In this document: piece after piece, positions 1 to 6,450 of the stretch
Numbering within the stretch: the first letter of the stretch is position 1
Layout of the letters: every line of letters starts with the position of its first letter
Assembly (NCBI GenBank): GCA_902464595.1
Contig: CABQJX010000124.1
Span: forward strand, 1 to 7,986
Source of the DNA: an uncultured Lachnoclostridium sp.
Lineage (GTDB): Bacteria; Bacillota; Clostridia; Lachnospirales; Lachnospiraceae
Direction of reading: 5' to 3'
DNA length: 7,986 nucleotides
The notes under the pieces: model-generated
Database searches by the model: none
What the model saw: the letters and a program-made list of their open reading frames with translations, nothing else
Told to the model about the DNA's origin: nothing
Program-made: the position numbers and the translations under genes

Positions 1-179
1 CGCTGCCGCTCGGATCAAATGGGCGCGGTATCATATACGCCTCTGGCGATATTATGTCATAGCTTTGCTATGTCCCCTCCGGGGGATGCGCACCATTTGA
101 AATGGAGATTTCCTCGCTGCCGCTCGGATCAAATGGGCGCGGTATCATATACGCCTCTGGCGATATTATACCATAGCTT
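1..179. repeat. Hairpin-rich intergenic direct repeat, 114-bp period
   Basis: Positions 1-65 recur at 115-179 with only two changes (56 and 57). The copies are 114 bp apart, so the window holds one full unit and the start of a second, and the array may continue to the left. The unit is full of dyads: CATAGC/GCTATG at 58-72, TCCCC/GGGGA at 73-86, and a 12-bp pairing of 88-100 with 129-140 that has a single bulged A at 92. Reading frames cross it on both strands (one starts at 19, and a minus-strand frame covers 68-337), but they lack ribosome binding sites and are best taken as chance. It resembles dispersed structured intergenic repeats of clostridia. I cannot name the family. Confidence 0.85.
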
Positions 180-208
180 CCCACAACTTGGTACTGGGAA
201 ATTTTTTG

Positions 209-237
209 TTCACATTCCGTTCCTTCCGTGGTATAGT
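209..237 (+). promoter_or_regulatory. Sigma-A-type promoter for the HIT gene
   Basis: TTCACA (209-214) and TATAGT (232-237) are separated by 17 bp, and each matches five of six consensus bases. Transcription would start near 244. This leaves a leader of about 97 nt that carries a small perfect dyad CGAAAA-TG-TTTTCG (292-305). The promoter begins 30 bp after the end of the repeat. Confidence 0.6.
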
Positions 238-340
238 AAAGAGGATAGCGGCGGGAGATTTGCTGCTCGCTGGTTTGCCGGCGAACAGTAACGAAAATGT
301 TTTCGCTGCAGGACAACATAAATCCAAGGAGGAACATGTT

Positions 341-781
341 ATGTCAGAAATGGTAAAGGATACAAACTGTGCATATTGTATGCAGGGAGAGCTGGTGGCA
401 AAGTTTGCATATCCCGTATGTGAGATGGAGACAGGATTTCTTTACGTATTTAAGGAGCAGAGCAAGAAGGGAAGGGTGATCTTAGCCCACAAGAAGCATG
501 TCAGCGAGCTGATCGACCTGACCGACGAGGAGAGGAACGCTTACTTTGCAGAAGTAGCGAAGGTTGCCAGAGCGGTCCATAAGGTATTCCACCCGGATAA
601 GGTAAATTACGGCGCTTACGGCGATACAGGCCATCATCTTCATTTTCATATCGTACCAAAGTATAAGGGCGGAGAGGAATGGGGAGGAACCTTTGAGATG
701 AACAGCGGAAGAACCATTCTTACGGATGAAGAATATGAGAAAATGGCAGAGGATTTAAGACAGGCTTTAAAAGAGGTATAG
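341..781 (+). CDS. HIT-family (histidine triad) nucleotide-binding protein
   Basis: This 146-residue cytosolic protein is of usual length for the HIT superfamily, which hydrolyses or transfers nucleotides on substrates such as AMP-lysine, ADP-sugars or dinucleoside polyphosphates. The histidine triad is H99-L-H101-F-H103-I-V, within GHHLHFHIVPKY, and the preceding N89-x-G also fits the fold. An N-terminal C10-A-Y-C13 pair resembles the CxxC half of the zinc site found in many bacterial HIT proteins. The start at 341 is set by AAGGAGGA (326-333) with 7 nt spacing. The same frame runs open upstream to 188, but that stretch has no ribosome binding site and overlaps the promoter. The exact substrate cannot be told. 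It lies 83 bp before the carboxypeptidase gene with no clear terminator between, so the two may be co-transcribed. Confidence 0.93.
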   Translation: MSEMVKDTNCAYCMQGELVAKFAYPVCEMETGFLYVFKEQSKKGRVILAHKKHVSELIDLTDEERNAYFAEVAKVARAVHKVFHPDKVNYGAYGDTGHHLHFHIVPKYKGGEEWGGTFEMNSGRTILTDEEYEKMAEDLRQALKEV

Positions 782-864
782 GAAGTTTTCCATTTGCAGA
801 ACAGGTATAAGGAGGATGTCCGCCGCCATACAATTAGCAGGAGAGAAGTTTCATGGAGGAAACA

Positions 865-2088
865 ATGAAACGGATAACTGCGATGGTGTGTGCATTGGCG
901 GCAGCCTCCTGTTTTTTTACAGTTTCGGCAAAGGCAATGGAGCCGGATCTTGCCGTCCCGACAGGGGCTATGGTATGGGAACAGCCGGCTCCTTCCCCGG
1001 CTGTCACTATTTCCGCTCCCAGTGCTGTGCTGATGGAGGCTTCCACCGGACAGGTGATCTACGAGAAAAACGGGGATGAGAAACGCAGTCCTGCCAGTGT
1101 CACCAAGGTCATGACCCTTCTTTTGATTTTTGACGCCCTGGAAGCAGGGAAGATCCAGATGAGCGATCAGGTGGTTACAAGTGCCTATGCGAAATCCATG
1201 GGCGGTTCCCAGGTTTTTTTGGAAGAGGGGGAGAAGCAGACCGTGGAGACCCTGATCAAATGTATTGTCATTGCCTCAGGAAATGATGCTTCCGTGGCCA
1301 TGGCCGAGTATGTGGCTGGGAGCGAGGAGGAATTTGTGCGGCAGATGAATGAGAGGGCTAAAGGGCTTGGCATGGAGAATACTCATTTTGTAGACTGCTG
1401 CGGCCTTACAGAGTCCGGCGATCACTATACCACTGCCAGGGATATTGCTCTTATGAGCCGGGAATTGATCAACCGCTATCCGAAGATCCATGATTACTCT
1501 ACGATCTGGATGGAAAATATTACCCATGTGACAAAACAGGGAACGAAAGAATTTGGGCTGTCCAACACCAACAAATTATTGAAAATGGGTACTGATTTTA
1601 CGGTGACAGGACTCAAGACAGGATCTACCTCCCTTGCAAAATACTGCCTGTCGGCAACTGCGCAAAAGGATGGAGTGCGGCTCATAGCAGCTATCATGGC
1701 AGCTCCTGACTTTAAGACAAGATTTGCTGATGCCCGGACGCTTTTGGGATACGGATATGCCAATTGCCGGCTCTATGAAGATAAGGAAGGGCTTCCCCTT
1801 CCGCAGATGGCGGTAACCGGCGGGATCAGGACAGAGACATCTCTGGCTTATGAGGGCACATTTTCCTATCTGAGCCTGAATGGTGAGGATCTTGGAGCGA
1901 TTGAAAAGCAGCTGGTCTTGGAGGAGTCCATGGAAGCGCCTGTTGTTCCGGGACAGAAGGCCGGCGTATTGGAATACCGTCTGGGTGGAAAGAAACTGGG
2001 GCAGGTTGATGTGATCACAAAGGAATGTGTGGAGAAGGCTGGATATAAGGATTATTTGCGGCAGCTGCTTCAGACATGGCGCATGTAG
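865..2088 (+). CDS. Secreted D-alanyl-D-alanine carboxypeptidase (PBP5/DacA-DacF type, peptidase S11)
   Basis: The 407-residue precursor trims the terminal D-alanine from peptidoglycan pentapeptides outside the membrane. All three penicillin-binding active-site motifs are present: S78-V-T-K81 (catalytic Ser in SPASVTK), S138-G-N140, and K251-T-G253 in TGLKTGST. A signal peptide covers about residues 1-24 (MKR, a hydrophobic core, then a possible cut after SAKA). The catalytic domain runs to about residue 295, followed by a PBP5 C-terminal beta domain. The last residues (YKDYLRQLLQTWRM) could be a short amphipathic membrane anchor, but this is weaker than in E. coli PBP5. I chose 865 because GGAGG (855-859) lies 5 nt ahead and a normal n-region follows. 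ATG 853, four codons earlier with AGGAG at 839-843, is a real alternative. Sporulation-specific DacF and vegetative DacA cannot be told apart here. Confidence 0.93.
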   Translation: MKRITAMVCALAAASCFFTVSAKAMEPDLAVPTGAMVWEQPAPSPAVTISAPSAVLMEASTGQVIYEKNGDEKRSPASVTKVMTLLLIFDALEAGKIQMSDQVVTSAYAKSMGGSQVFLEEGEKQTVETLIKCIVIASGNDASVAMAEYVAGSEEEFVRQMNERAKGLGMENTHFVDCCGLTESGDHYTTARDIALMSRELINRYPKIHDYSTIWMENITHVTKQGTKEFGLSNTNKLLKMGTDFTVTGLKTGSTSLAKYCLSATAQKDGVRLIAAIMAAPDFKTRFADARTLLGYGYANCRLYEDKEGLPLPQMAVTGGIRTETSLAYEGTFSYLSLNGEDLGAIEKQLVLEESMEAPVVPGQKAGVLEYRLGGKKLGQVDVITKECVEKAGYKDYLRQLLQTWRM

Positions 2089-2150
2089 CAGGCAGCCTCT
2101 TTTGATCTGAAATACACCTGGAAGAATTTGTCAAGGAAAATTAAGGGAAA

Positions 2151-2206
2151 ATTGAAAGAAACAATTGATACAGCGGATCGATTGAAAAAACCAATTAGAC
2201 AATTGG
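2151..2206. promoter_or_regulatory. Putative operator: two ATTG-N7-CAAT boxes 30 bp apart
   Basis: ATTG-N7-CAAT occurs at 2151-2165 and again at 2181-2195, a spacing of exactly 30 bp or about three helical turns. The two boxes agree at 14 of 16 positions (ATTGAAAGAAACAATT and ATTGAAAAAACCAATT). Each obeys the T-N11-A dyad rule typical of LysR-type regulators. A perfect dyad CCAATT-AGAC-AATTGG (2191-2206) overlaps the second box, and CAATTGAT (2162-2169) pairs with ATCGATTG (2177-2184) with one mismatch. The boxes lie 108-163 bp ahead of the PatB-like gene. A regulatory role is inferred from symmetry and position only. Confidence 0.4.
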
Positions 2207-2260
2207 AAGCCTTGTGCTAAACTAAAAATGGCCTGCGCCCAGGCGCATATATGATAAAAT
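2196..2260 (+). promoter_or_regulatory. Possible promoter region of the PatB-ABC cluster, with hairpin
   Basis: Two weak promoter readings are possible. TAGACA (2196-2201) and TAAACT (2218-2223) are spaced 16 bp and overlap the second operator-like box. TATGAT (2250-2255) or TAAAAT (2255-2260) are better -10 elements but have no recognisable -35, as at activator-dependent promoters. Between them is a GC dyad that can fold as GCCTG-CGCC-CAGGC (2231-2244) or TGCGC-CCAG-GCGCA (2234-2247). It has no T-run on the plus strand, so it is not a terminator for the upstream gene. A further palindrome, CCAATTGG (2284-2291), sits just before the ribosome binding site. Confidence 0.3.
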
Positions 2261-2313
2261 TAGGATCAATTCAAAAGAAGGATCCAATTGGGATTCTATT
2301 ATAGGAGATAGAG

Positions 2314-3477
2314 ATGGAACAGCTTATTTATAGGGAAAGAAAACATACCAATTCTACAAAATGGGACAGCTGTAAAGAAAAGTTTGGAAAAGAGGATCTT
2401 CTTGCCATGTGGGTGGCGGATATGGATTTTGAGGCCCCATCCTGCGTTAAGAAAGCCCTTGGGGAGTATGTGGATTTTGGCGTATTCGGCTATTACCAGC
2501 CGGAGCAGGGGTATCAGGAAGCGTTCCTTCGATGGGAAAAGAAATACCATGGTTATAAGGTAAAACAGGAGTGGATGCGGTTTGCCCCTGGGGTAGTTCC
2601 AGCAGTAAACTGGCTGTTGCATATCCTGACAAAGGAGGAGGACACGGTTCTTATCATGCCGCCTGTCTATTATCCATTCAAAGAGGCGATCCAGAACAAT
2701 GGGAGAAGGGTGGCAGAAAGCCCGCTGGTTCGAGGGGAACGGGGCTATTCCATCGACTTTCAGGACTTTGAGAGAAAGATTACAGAGGAACAGGTAAAGG
2801 CCTTTATCTTCTGTTCTCCTCACAATCCGGTGGGAAGAGTGTGGAAACCGGAGGAGATCCGCCGTGTATTGGATATTTGTAAACAGCATCAGGTTTATGT
2901 GATCTCCGATGAGATCCATCAGGATATTGTTATGAGCGGCTATCATCATACCCCATCGGCCCTGGTGGGGAGTTATGATGATATTCTGGTAACCCTGACC
3001 GCGGCCACGAAGACATTTAACCTGGCTGCCTGCCAGAACTCTATTGTGATCCTGCCTGACAAAGAGTTGAGGAGAAGGTACGACGACTATCTTAACCGGC
3101 TGCGCATTAAAGGGGGAAATGCCTTTGGATATGTGGCGGTGCAGAGCGCTTACGAAGGCGGACGCCCATGGCTTGAGGAGCTTTTAAATATGGTGGAGGG
3201 CAATTATCATTGCCTTAGAAATGCCCTTGAAAAAGAGCTTCCCCATGTCTGGATCTCAGATCTGGAGGGAACATACCTTATGTGGATCGATCTGGGCGCT
3301 TATGTGAAGCCAGAGGAAATGGAGCAGGTGATCTGCCATGAGTGCGGCATTGCAGTGGATTACGGAAGCTGGTTCGGCGAAGGAGAGAATGCTTCCTGTA
3401 TCCGTGTGAACCTGGCTACCTCCAGGGAGAATATAGAGGAGGCCGCAAGGAGGCTGATCCAGGTATTGAAGAAATAG
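2314..3477 (+). CDS. PatB/MalY-type PLP aminotransferase-fold enzyme, probable cystathionine beta-lyase
   Basis: The 387-residue protein is a full-length fold-type I PLP enzyme. The N-terminal LLAMWVADMDFEAP (about 29-42) is the hallmark of the PatB/MalY/C-S lyase branch. Cofactor residues are visible: N171 in SPHNPVG, D199 in VISDEIH (pairs with the pyridine nitrogen), the Schiff-base lysine K233 in AATKTFNLA, and carboxylate-binding R364 in SCIRVNLATS. Family members split cystathionine or cysteine to thiol or sulfide, pyruvate and ammonia in the cytosol; some also act as regulators (E. coli MalY). AGGAG (2303-2307) lies 6 nt before the ATG. It precedes the ABC genes on the same strand with a 76-bp gap, which suggests shared sulfur or amino-acid metabolism. 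Class is sure; a true transaminase rather than a lyase cannot be excluded. Confidence 0.9.
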   Translation: MEQLIYRERKHTNSTKWDSCKEKFGKEDLLAMWVADMDFEAPSCVKKALGEYVDFGVFGYYQPEQGYQEAFLRWEKKYHGYKVKQEWMRFAPGVVPAVNWLLHILTKEEDTVLIMPPVYYPFKEAIQNNGRRVAESPLVRGERGYSIDFQDFERKITEEQVKAFIFCSPHNPVGRVWKPEEIRRVLDICKQHQVYVISDEIHQDIVMSGYHHTPSALVGSYDDILVTLTAATKTFNLAACQNSIVILPDKELRRRYDDYLNRLRIKGGNAFGYVAVQSAYEGGRPWLEELLNMVEGNYHCLRNALEKELPHVWISDLEGTYLMWIDLGAYVKPEEMEQVICHECGIAVDYGSWFGEGENASCIRVNLATSRENIEEAARRLIQVLKK

Positions 3478-3501
3478 TAACCGTTCAGCCAACCATCTTT
3501 T

Positions 3502-3520
3502 TGTCCGCTTTAGGCGGACA
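3502..3520 (+). other. Intercistronic hairpin TGTCCGC/GCGGACA
   Basis: A perfect 7-bp dyad with a 5-nt loop (TTTAG) lies between the PLP enzyme gene and the ATPase gene. The T-rich run precedes the stem (3497-3502) rather than follows it, so it does not look like a plus-strand intrinsic terminator. It may mark an RNA-processing or differential-stability site within one operon, or a partial transcription boundary. Confidence 0.45.
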
Positions 3521-3553
3521 GGAAGCATCGGGCTGTGGGAGAAAGGTATAACA

Positions 3554-4336
3554 ATGGAAGACATCAGGATAAACGATCTGTCCTTTGCCTATGAGGGTGG
3601 GGAAAAGCTTGTCTTAAAGGATATTAATGCCCGGATCGAAGCCGGGGAGTTTATCTGTATCCTGGGCCAGTCCGGCTGTGGAAAGAGTACGCTTTTGCGC
3701 CTTTTAGCTGGACTTGAACGGCCCTCATCCGGGGAGATCCTTATAGGAGAACGGCCGTTAAAGGGGGCCAGCCTGGATCGGGGAGTCGTATTTCAGGACT
3801 ATGGCCTGTTTCCCTGGATGACAGCCGGGGAAAATATTATGCTGGCCTTGAGACAGCGTTTTCCAAAGAAGTCCAAGCAGGAGCTGAAAAAGACAGCGGT
3901 GGATATGCTGGTTCAGGTGGGACTGGGGGAGGAGGTATATAAAAAACTCCCCAAGGAGCTGTCGGGAGGAATGAAGCAGCGCTGTGCCATTGCCCAGGCC
4001 TTCAGCATGGATCCCCCCATCCTGCTTATGGATGAGCCTTTTGGCGCCTTAGATGCTGTGACCAGGGCCAGGCTTCAGGACCTGGTGCTGAAGCTTTGGG
4101 CTCAGGACAGTCCAAGAAAGACTGTGTTTTTTGTAACTCACGATGTGGACGAGGCTATGCTTTTGGCAAACAGGATTTTAGTTTTGGGACAGTCCCCCAG
4201 CAATATTATCTATCAGTGCCGGATTCCGGAGGAGGAGCGTCCTACCAGAGAGAATCAGTTTGAGAATCCAAAGATGCTGAAGCTTCGGACGGAGCTGATC
4301 CGACAGATCAACCAGGACGTAGCAAGACATATTTGA
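3554..4336 (+). CDS. ABC transporter ATP-binding protein, NitT/TauT (SsuB/TauB-like) family
   Basis: The 260-residue cytosolic ATPase powers the importer encoded downstream. All nucleotide-binding elements are intact: Walker A G38-QSGCGKS-T46, Q-loop Q81 (VVFQD), signature L136-SGGMKQR, Walker B I156-LLMDEP with catalytic E161, D-loop A165-L-D167, and switch H196 in VTHD. The FPWMTAGENI stretch and overall length fit SsuB/TauB/NrtD-type subunits of the nitrate/sulfonate/taurine class. The start follows GGAG (3538-3541) and AAAGG (3542-3546, 7 nt spacing). The 12 bases GGCTGTGGGAGA before it recur before the permease gene. The family class is clear. The substrate is not visible in an ATPase. 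Confidence 0.95.
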   Translation: MEDIRINDLSFAYEGGEKLVLKDINARIEAGEFICILGQSGCGKSTLLRLLAGLERPSSGEILIGERPLKGASLDRGVVFQDYGLFPWMTAGENIMLALRQRFPKKSKQELKKTAVDMLVQVGLGEEVYKKLPKELSGGMKQRCAIAQAFSMDPPILLMDEPFGALDAVTRARLQDLVLKLWAQDSPRKTVFFVTHDVDEAMLLANRILVLGQSPSNIIYQCRIPEEERPTRENQFENPKMLKLRTELIRQINQDVARHI

Positions 4337-4344
4337 TCTTAAAT

Positions 4345-4426
4345 CGGAATTTGAGTTTCCGCACTTTTATGATTCAGGGCAGCTATCGTCTTTGGAAGAA
4401 CAGGAATGTGCGTCCAAAGGCGCTGC
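4345..4426 (+). other. Structured intercistronic RNA before the binding-protein gene
   Basis: Two dyads fill the 118-bp gap between ATPase and binding protein. The first is CGGAA/TTCCG (4345-4361), followed by CACTTTTAT, at most a weak terminator. The second is larger: GTCTTTGGA (4388-4396) pairs with TCCAAAGGC (4413-4421) over 9 bp with one G-U. It is flanked by GCAGC (4379-4383) and GCTGC (4422-4426), which extend the stem by 5 bp across a 4-nt bulge. The loop is 16 nt. No T-run follows, so it is unlikely to be a terminator. A 3'-end stabiliser or processing site that alters expression of the binding protein relative to the ATPase is plausible. Confidence 0.5.
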
Positions 4427-4454
4427 ATATACAAAAAGGAAAAGGAGAAGTATC

Positions 4455-5651
4455 ATGAGAAAAAAGATGATTGCCGCTATTGTGACAGCAGCCATGGCAT
4501 GCAGCCTTGCGGCATGCGGCTCAGGACAGAAGGCACAGGAGACCACCGCTGCGCAGACTACCGCGGCCGAAAGCACAGAGGCAGAAACCACTGAGGCTGA
4601 GGAAAAGGCATCTGAGACAGAGGCCAAGAGCAGTGAGGAGACAAAGGCAGAAGCTTCTGCTGACCATGCGCCGGAACAGAGCACAGTAAAATGGAACTGC
4701 GGAACAAGCGGAAATGTGCTGCTGACCATTGCAGAGGAAAAGGGCTATCTGGAAGATGAGGGCATCACCATTGAATATGTACAGGCAAATGCCAATGCAG
4801 ATGCAATGGCTCTGTTAGCCACCGGAAAGGTAGACGTGGTATCTAACTCCGGAACCAGCAATCCGCTGCAGCAGATTGCATCCGGTGTGGATCTGACTAT
4901 TTTCGGCGGACATATGGTAGAGGGATGTATGCCGGTTGTGGCAAAGCCGGGAACAGAATGGAAGGGGATTGAATCCTTCGTAGGCCAGAAGGTGGCTGTC
5001 AACCCAAGCTATTTTGCTTTCACCGGAGCCGTTATGGATCTGGGATATGATAATCCTCTGGAAGTAGTGGAGTGGGAGGTTTATTCTGATTACAACGACG
5101 CTTTAGCCGCTGTTGTCCGCGGGGATGTAGCGTTTGCTCTTATGGGAACCGGACAGAACCTGGCAGTGCAGGAGATGGCAAAGAATGGCGAGATCGAAAT
5201 CGTCAGCTATCAGAGCGAGGTAATGGAAAATTATTCCTGCTGCCGTATGGAGGCACAGACCAAGTGGGTAAATGAGAACCCCAACACCGTAAAGGCAATC
5301 ATCCGCGCCCTGCTGCGTGCTCAGTCCTACTATGAGAACAATAAGGAAGAGGCTGTTAAGCTTCATGCAGCTAAGATCGAGGCAACAGAAGAATACGTTG
5401 CGGCTTACATGATGGATGATGAGCATTACTTTGTAAGTGTGGATCCTCTGAAAAATTCCGTTGTCCGCGCATGGGATATTCTGGATAAGACAGGTTTCTT
5501 AGATGCAAAGGCAAAGGAGATTGACATCAACGATCATATCAACACCACACTGTATGAGGAGGCTCTTGCTGAGGCAGCTGAGGCTTACGGAAGCGAAGAT
5601 CCTGAGTTTTACGAGAACATGAAGACATTCTTTGAGGAGAATGACAAATAG
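4455..5651 (+). CDS. ABC transporter substrate-binding lipoprotein, NMT1/SsuA-like (NitT/TauT family)
   Basis: The 398-residue lipoprotein captures the substrate outside the membrane for the adjacent ATPase and permease. The signal peptide MRKKMIAAIVTAAMACSLAAC carries a lipobox L18-A-A-C21, where C21 would be lipidated. Residues about 22-77 are a low-complexity Thr/Glu/Ala/Ser/Lys linker of the kind common in Lachnospiraceae. The periplasmic-binding-protein type II domain follows (about 78-350), with family-typical stretches such as IAEEKGYLEDEGI and LLATGKVDVVSNSGTS. Cysteines at 82 (WNCGTSG), 158 (EGCMPV) and 262-263 (NYSCCRM) are notable in a domain predicted to be outside the cell. The start at 4455 follows AAGGAG (4442-4447) with 7 nt spacing; the frame is open back to 4392, but that part would destroy the signal peptide. 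Substrate unknown: sulfonate, taurine, nitrate-like or thiamine-precursor ligands all occur in the family. Confidence 0.9.
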   Translation: MRKKMIAAIVTAAMACSLAACGSGQKAQETTAAQTTAAESTEAETTEAEEKASETEAKSSEETKAEASADHAPEQSTVKWNCGTSGNVLLTIAEEKGYLEDEGITIEYVQANANADAMALLATGKVDVVSNSGTSNPLQQIASGVDLTIFGGHMVEGCMPVVAKPGTEWKGIESFVGQKVAVNPSYFAFTGAVMDLGYDNPLEVVEWEVYSDYNDALAAVVRGDVAFALMGTGQNLAVQEMAKNGEIEIVSYQSEVMENYSCCRMEAQTKWVNENPNTVKAIIRALLRAQSYYENNKEEAVKLHAAKIEATEEYVAAYMMDDEHYFVSVDPLKNSVVRAWDILDKTGFLDAKAKEIDINDHINTTLYEEALAEAAEAYGSEDPEFYENMKTFFEENDK

Positions 5652-5688
5652 GAAACAAAGTCTGTAAAAGGCTGTGGGAGAGGAAGAT

Positions 5689-6450
5689 ATGGCTAAGATA
5701 GGTAGGTTTATAAAAAAATACTGGATCACATTCTGTATTTTTCTGGGACTGGCTCTGCTCTATGTGTTTGTCACGGAAAAAGGGCTGGCTAATCCCTATC
5801 TGTTCCCACCGGTGGAGGATATTGAGGAAGCCTTTGTCAGCAGCCGGGGAATGATGCTTGGAAATATGCTGGCTTCCTTTAAGCTTTTGATCCCATCGGT
5901 GCTCCTTTCCCTTATGGCGGCTCTTCTTTTGGGAACGGCAATGGGAATGAATGCCCGTTTGCGGGAGATCCTCCATCCGGTGATCTATGCATTCAGCGTG
6001 ATCCCCTCTATTTTGCTGTCTCCCTTTGTGCTTTTGTTAGCACCAACTCTGTTTTCGGCATCGGTGTTCCTTATTACCTACAACATTGTGTGGGCTACCC
6101 TGTTTGCTACGATTACAGGGATTATGACCATCGATAAGCGGTATCTGGACAAGGCGGCCACGCTGGAGTTAAAAGGGGTAAAGCGGCTGTTGAAGGTGAT
6201 CCTTCCAGCCGCCAGCCCTTCCATTCTGGCAGGGTTTGTCAACTCTCTCAGAAGCTCCTTTGTGATGCTGGTATTTGCCGAGATGTACGGAGCCGGAGAG
6301 GGAATGGGGTATTTTGTAAAAAAGTATGCTGAGTTGGGGATTTTTGCCAACACATGGGTCGGATTTGTGTTTATGGTCATTATTTTGGTGATTGTGATGC
6401 AGATCTTTGAGATGGTGAAAAAGCGTTTGCTGCGCTGGACCATCGACTAA
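5689..6450 (+). CDS. ABC transporter permease, NitT/TauT (SsuC/TauC-like) family
   Basis: The 253-residue inner-membrane subunit has about six hydrophobic segments (roughly residues 12-28, 66-85, 96-118, 126-145, 176-197 and 219-240). It carries the EAA-type coupling loop that docks on the ATPase: DKAATLELKG at about 154-163, followed by VILP at 170-173. Length and motif match SsuC/TauC-type permeases. ATG 5689 is preferred, with GGGAG (5676-5680) 8 nt ahead; a GTG at 5674 in the same frame lies inside that binding site. It lies 37 bp after the binding-protein gene and is the last gene of the plus-strand cluster. Its final 4 bases overlap the stop of the convergent minus-strand gene. Confidence 0.93.
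   Translation: MAKIGRFIKKYWITFCIFLGLALLYVFVTEKGLANPYLFPPVEDIEEAFVSSRGMMLGNMLASFKLLIPSVLLSLMAALLLGTAMGMNARLREILHPVIYAFSVIPSILLSPFVLLLAPTLFSASVFLITYNIVWATLFATITGIMTIDKRYLDKAATLELKGVKRLLKVILPAASPSILAGFVNSLRSSFVMLVFAEMYGAGEGMGYFVKKYAELGIFANTWVGFVFMVIILVIVMQIFEMVKKRLLRWTID

Noticed and set aside
68..337. Minus-strand frame across the repeat (contains FDPSGSEEISISNG)
   Set aside because: It is the translation of the structured repeat, with no ribosome binding site. The repeat's symmetry keeps several frames open by chance.
816..1079. Reading frame with a perfect AAGGAGG directly ahead of its ATG
   Set aside because: The Shine-Dalgarno bases touch the ATG with no spacer, and the frame overlaps the carboxypeptidase gene out of frame with no recognisable protein features.
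2231..2247. GC hairpin as terminator of the carboxypeptidase gene
   Set aside because: No T-run follows on the plus strand. The T5 lies on the minus-strand side, where no gene enters.
2299..2949. 216-codon minus-strand frame
   Set aside because: It is antisense to the well-supported PLP enzyme, lacks a start signal and has no domain pattern.
4367..4729. Minus-strand frame rich in Ser/Ala/Val opposite the lipoprotein linker
   Set aside because: It is the complement of the repetitive Thr/Glu/Ala linker codons, which leave the opposite frame open.
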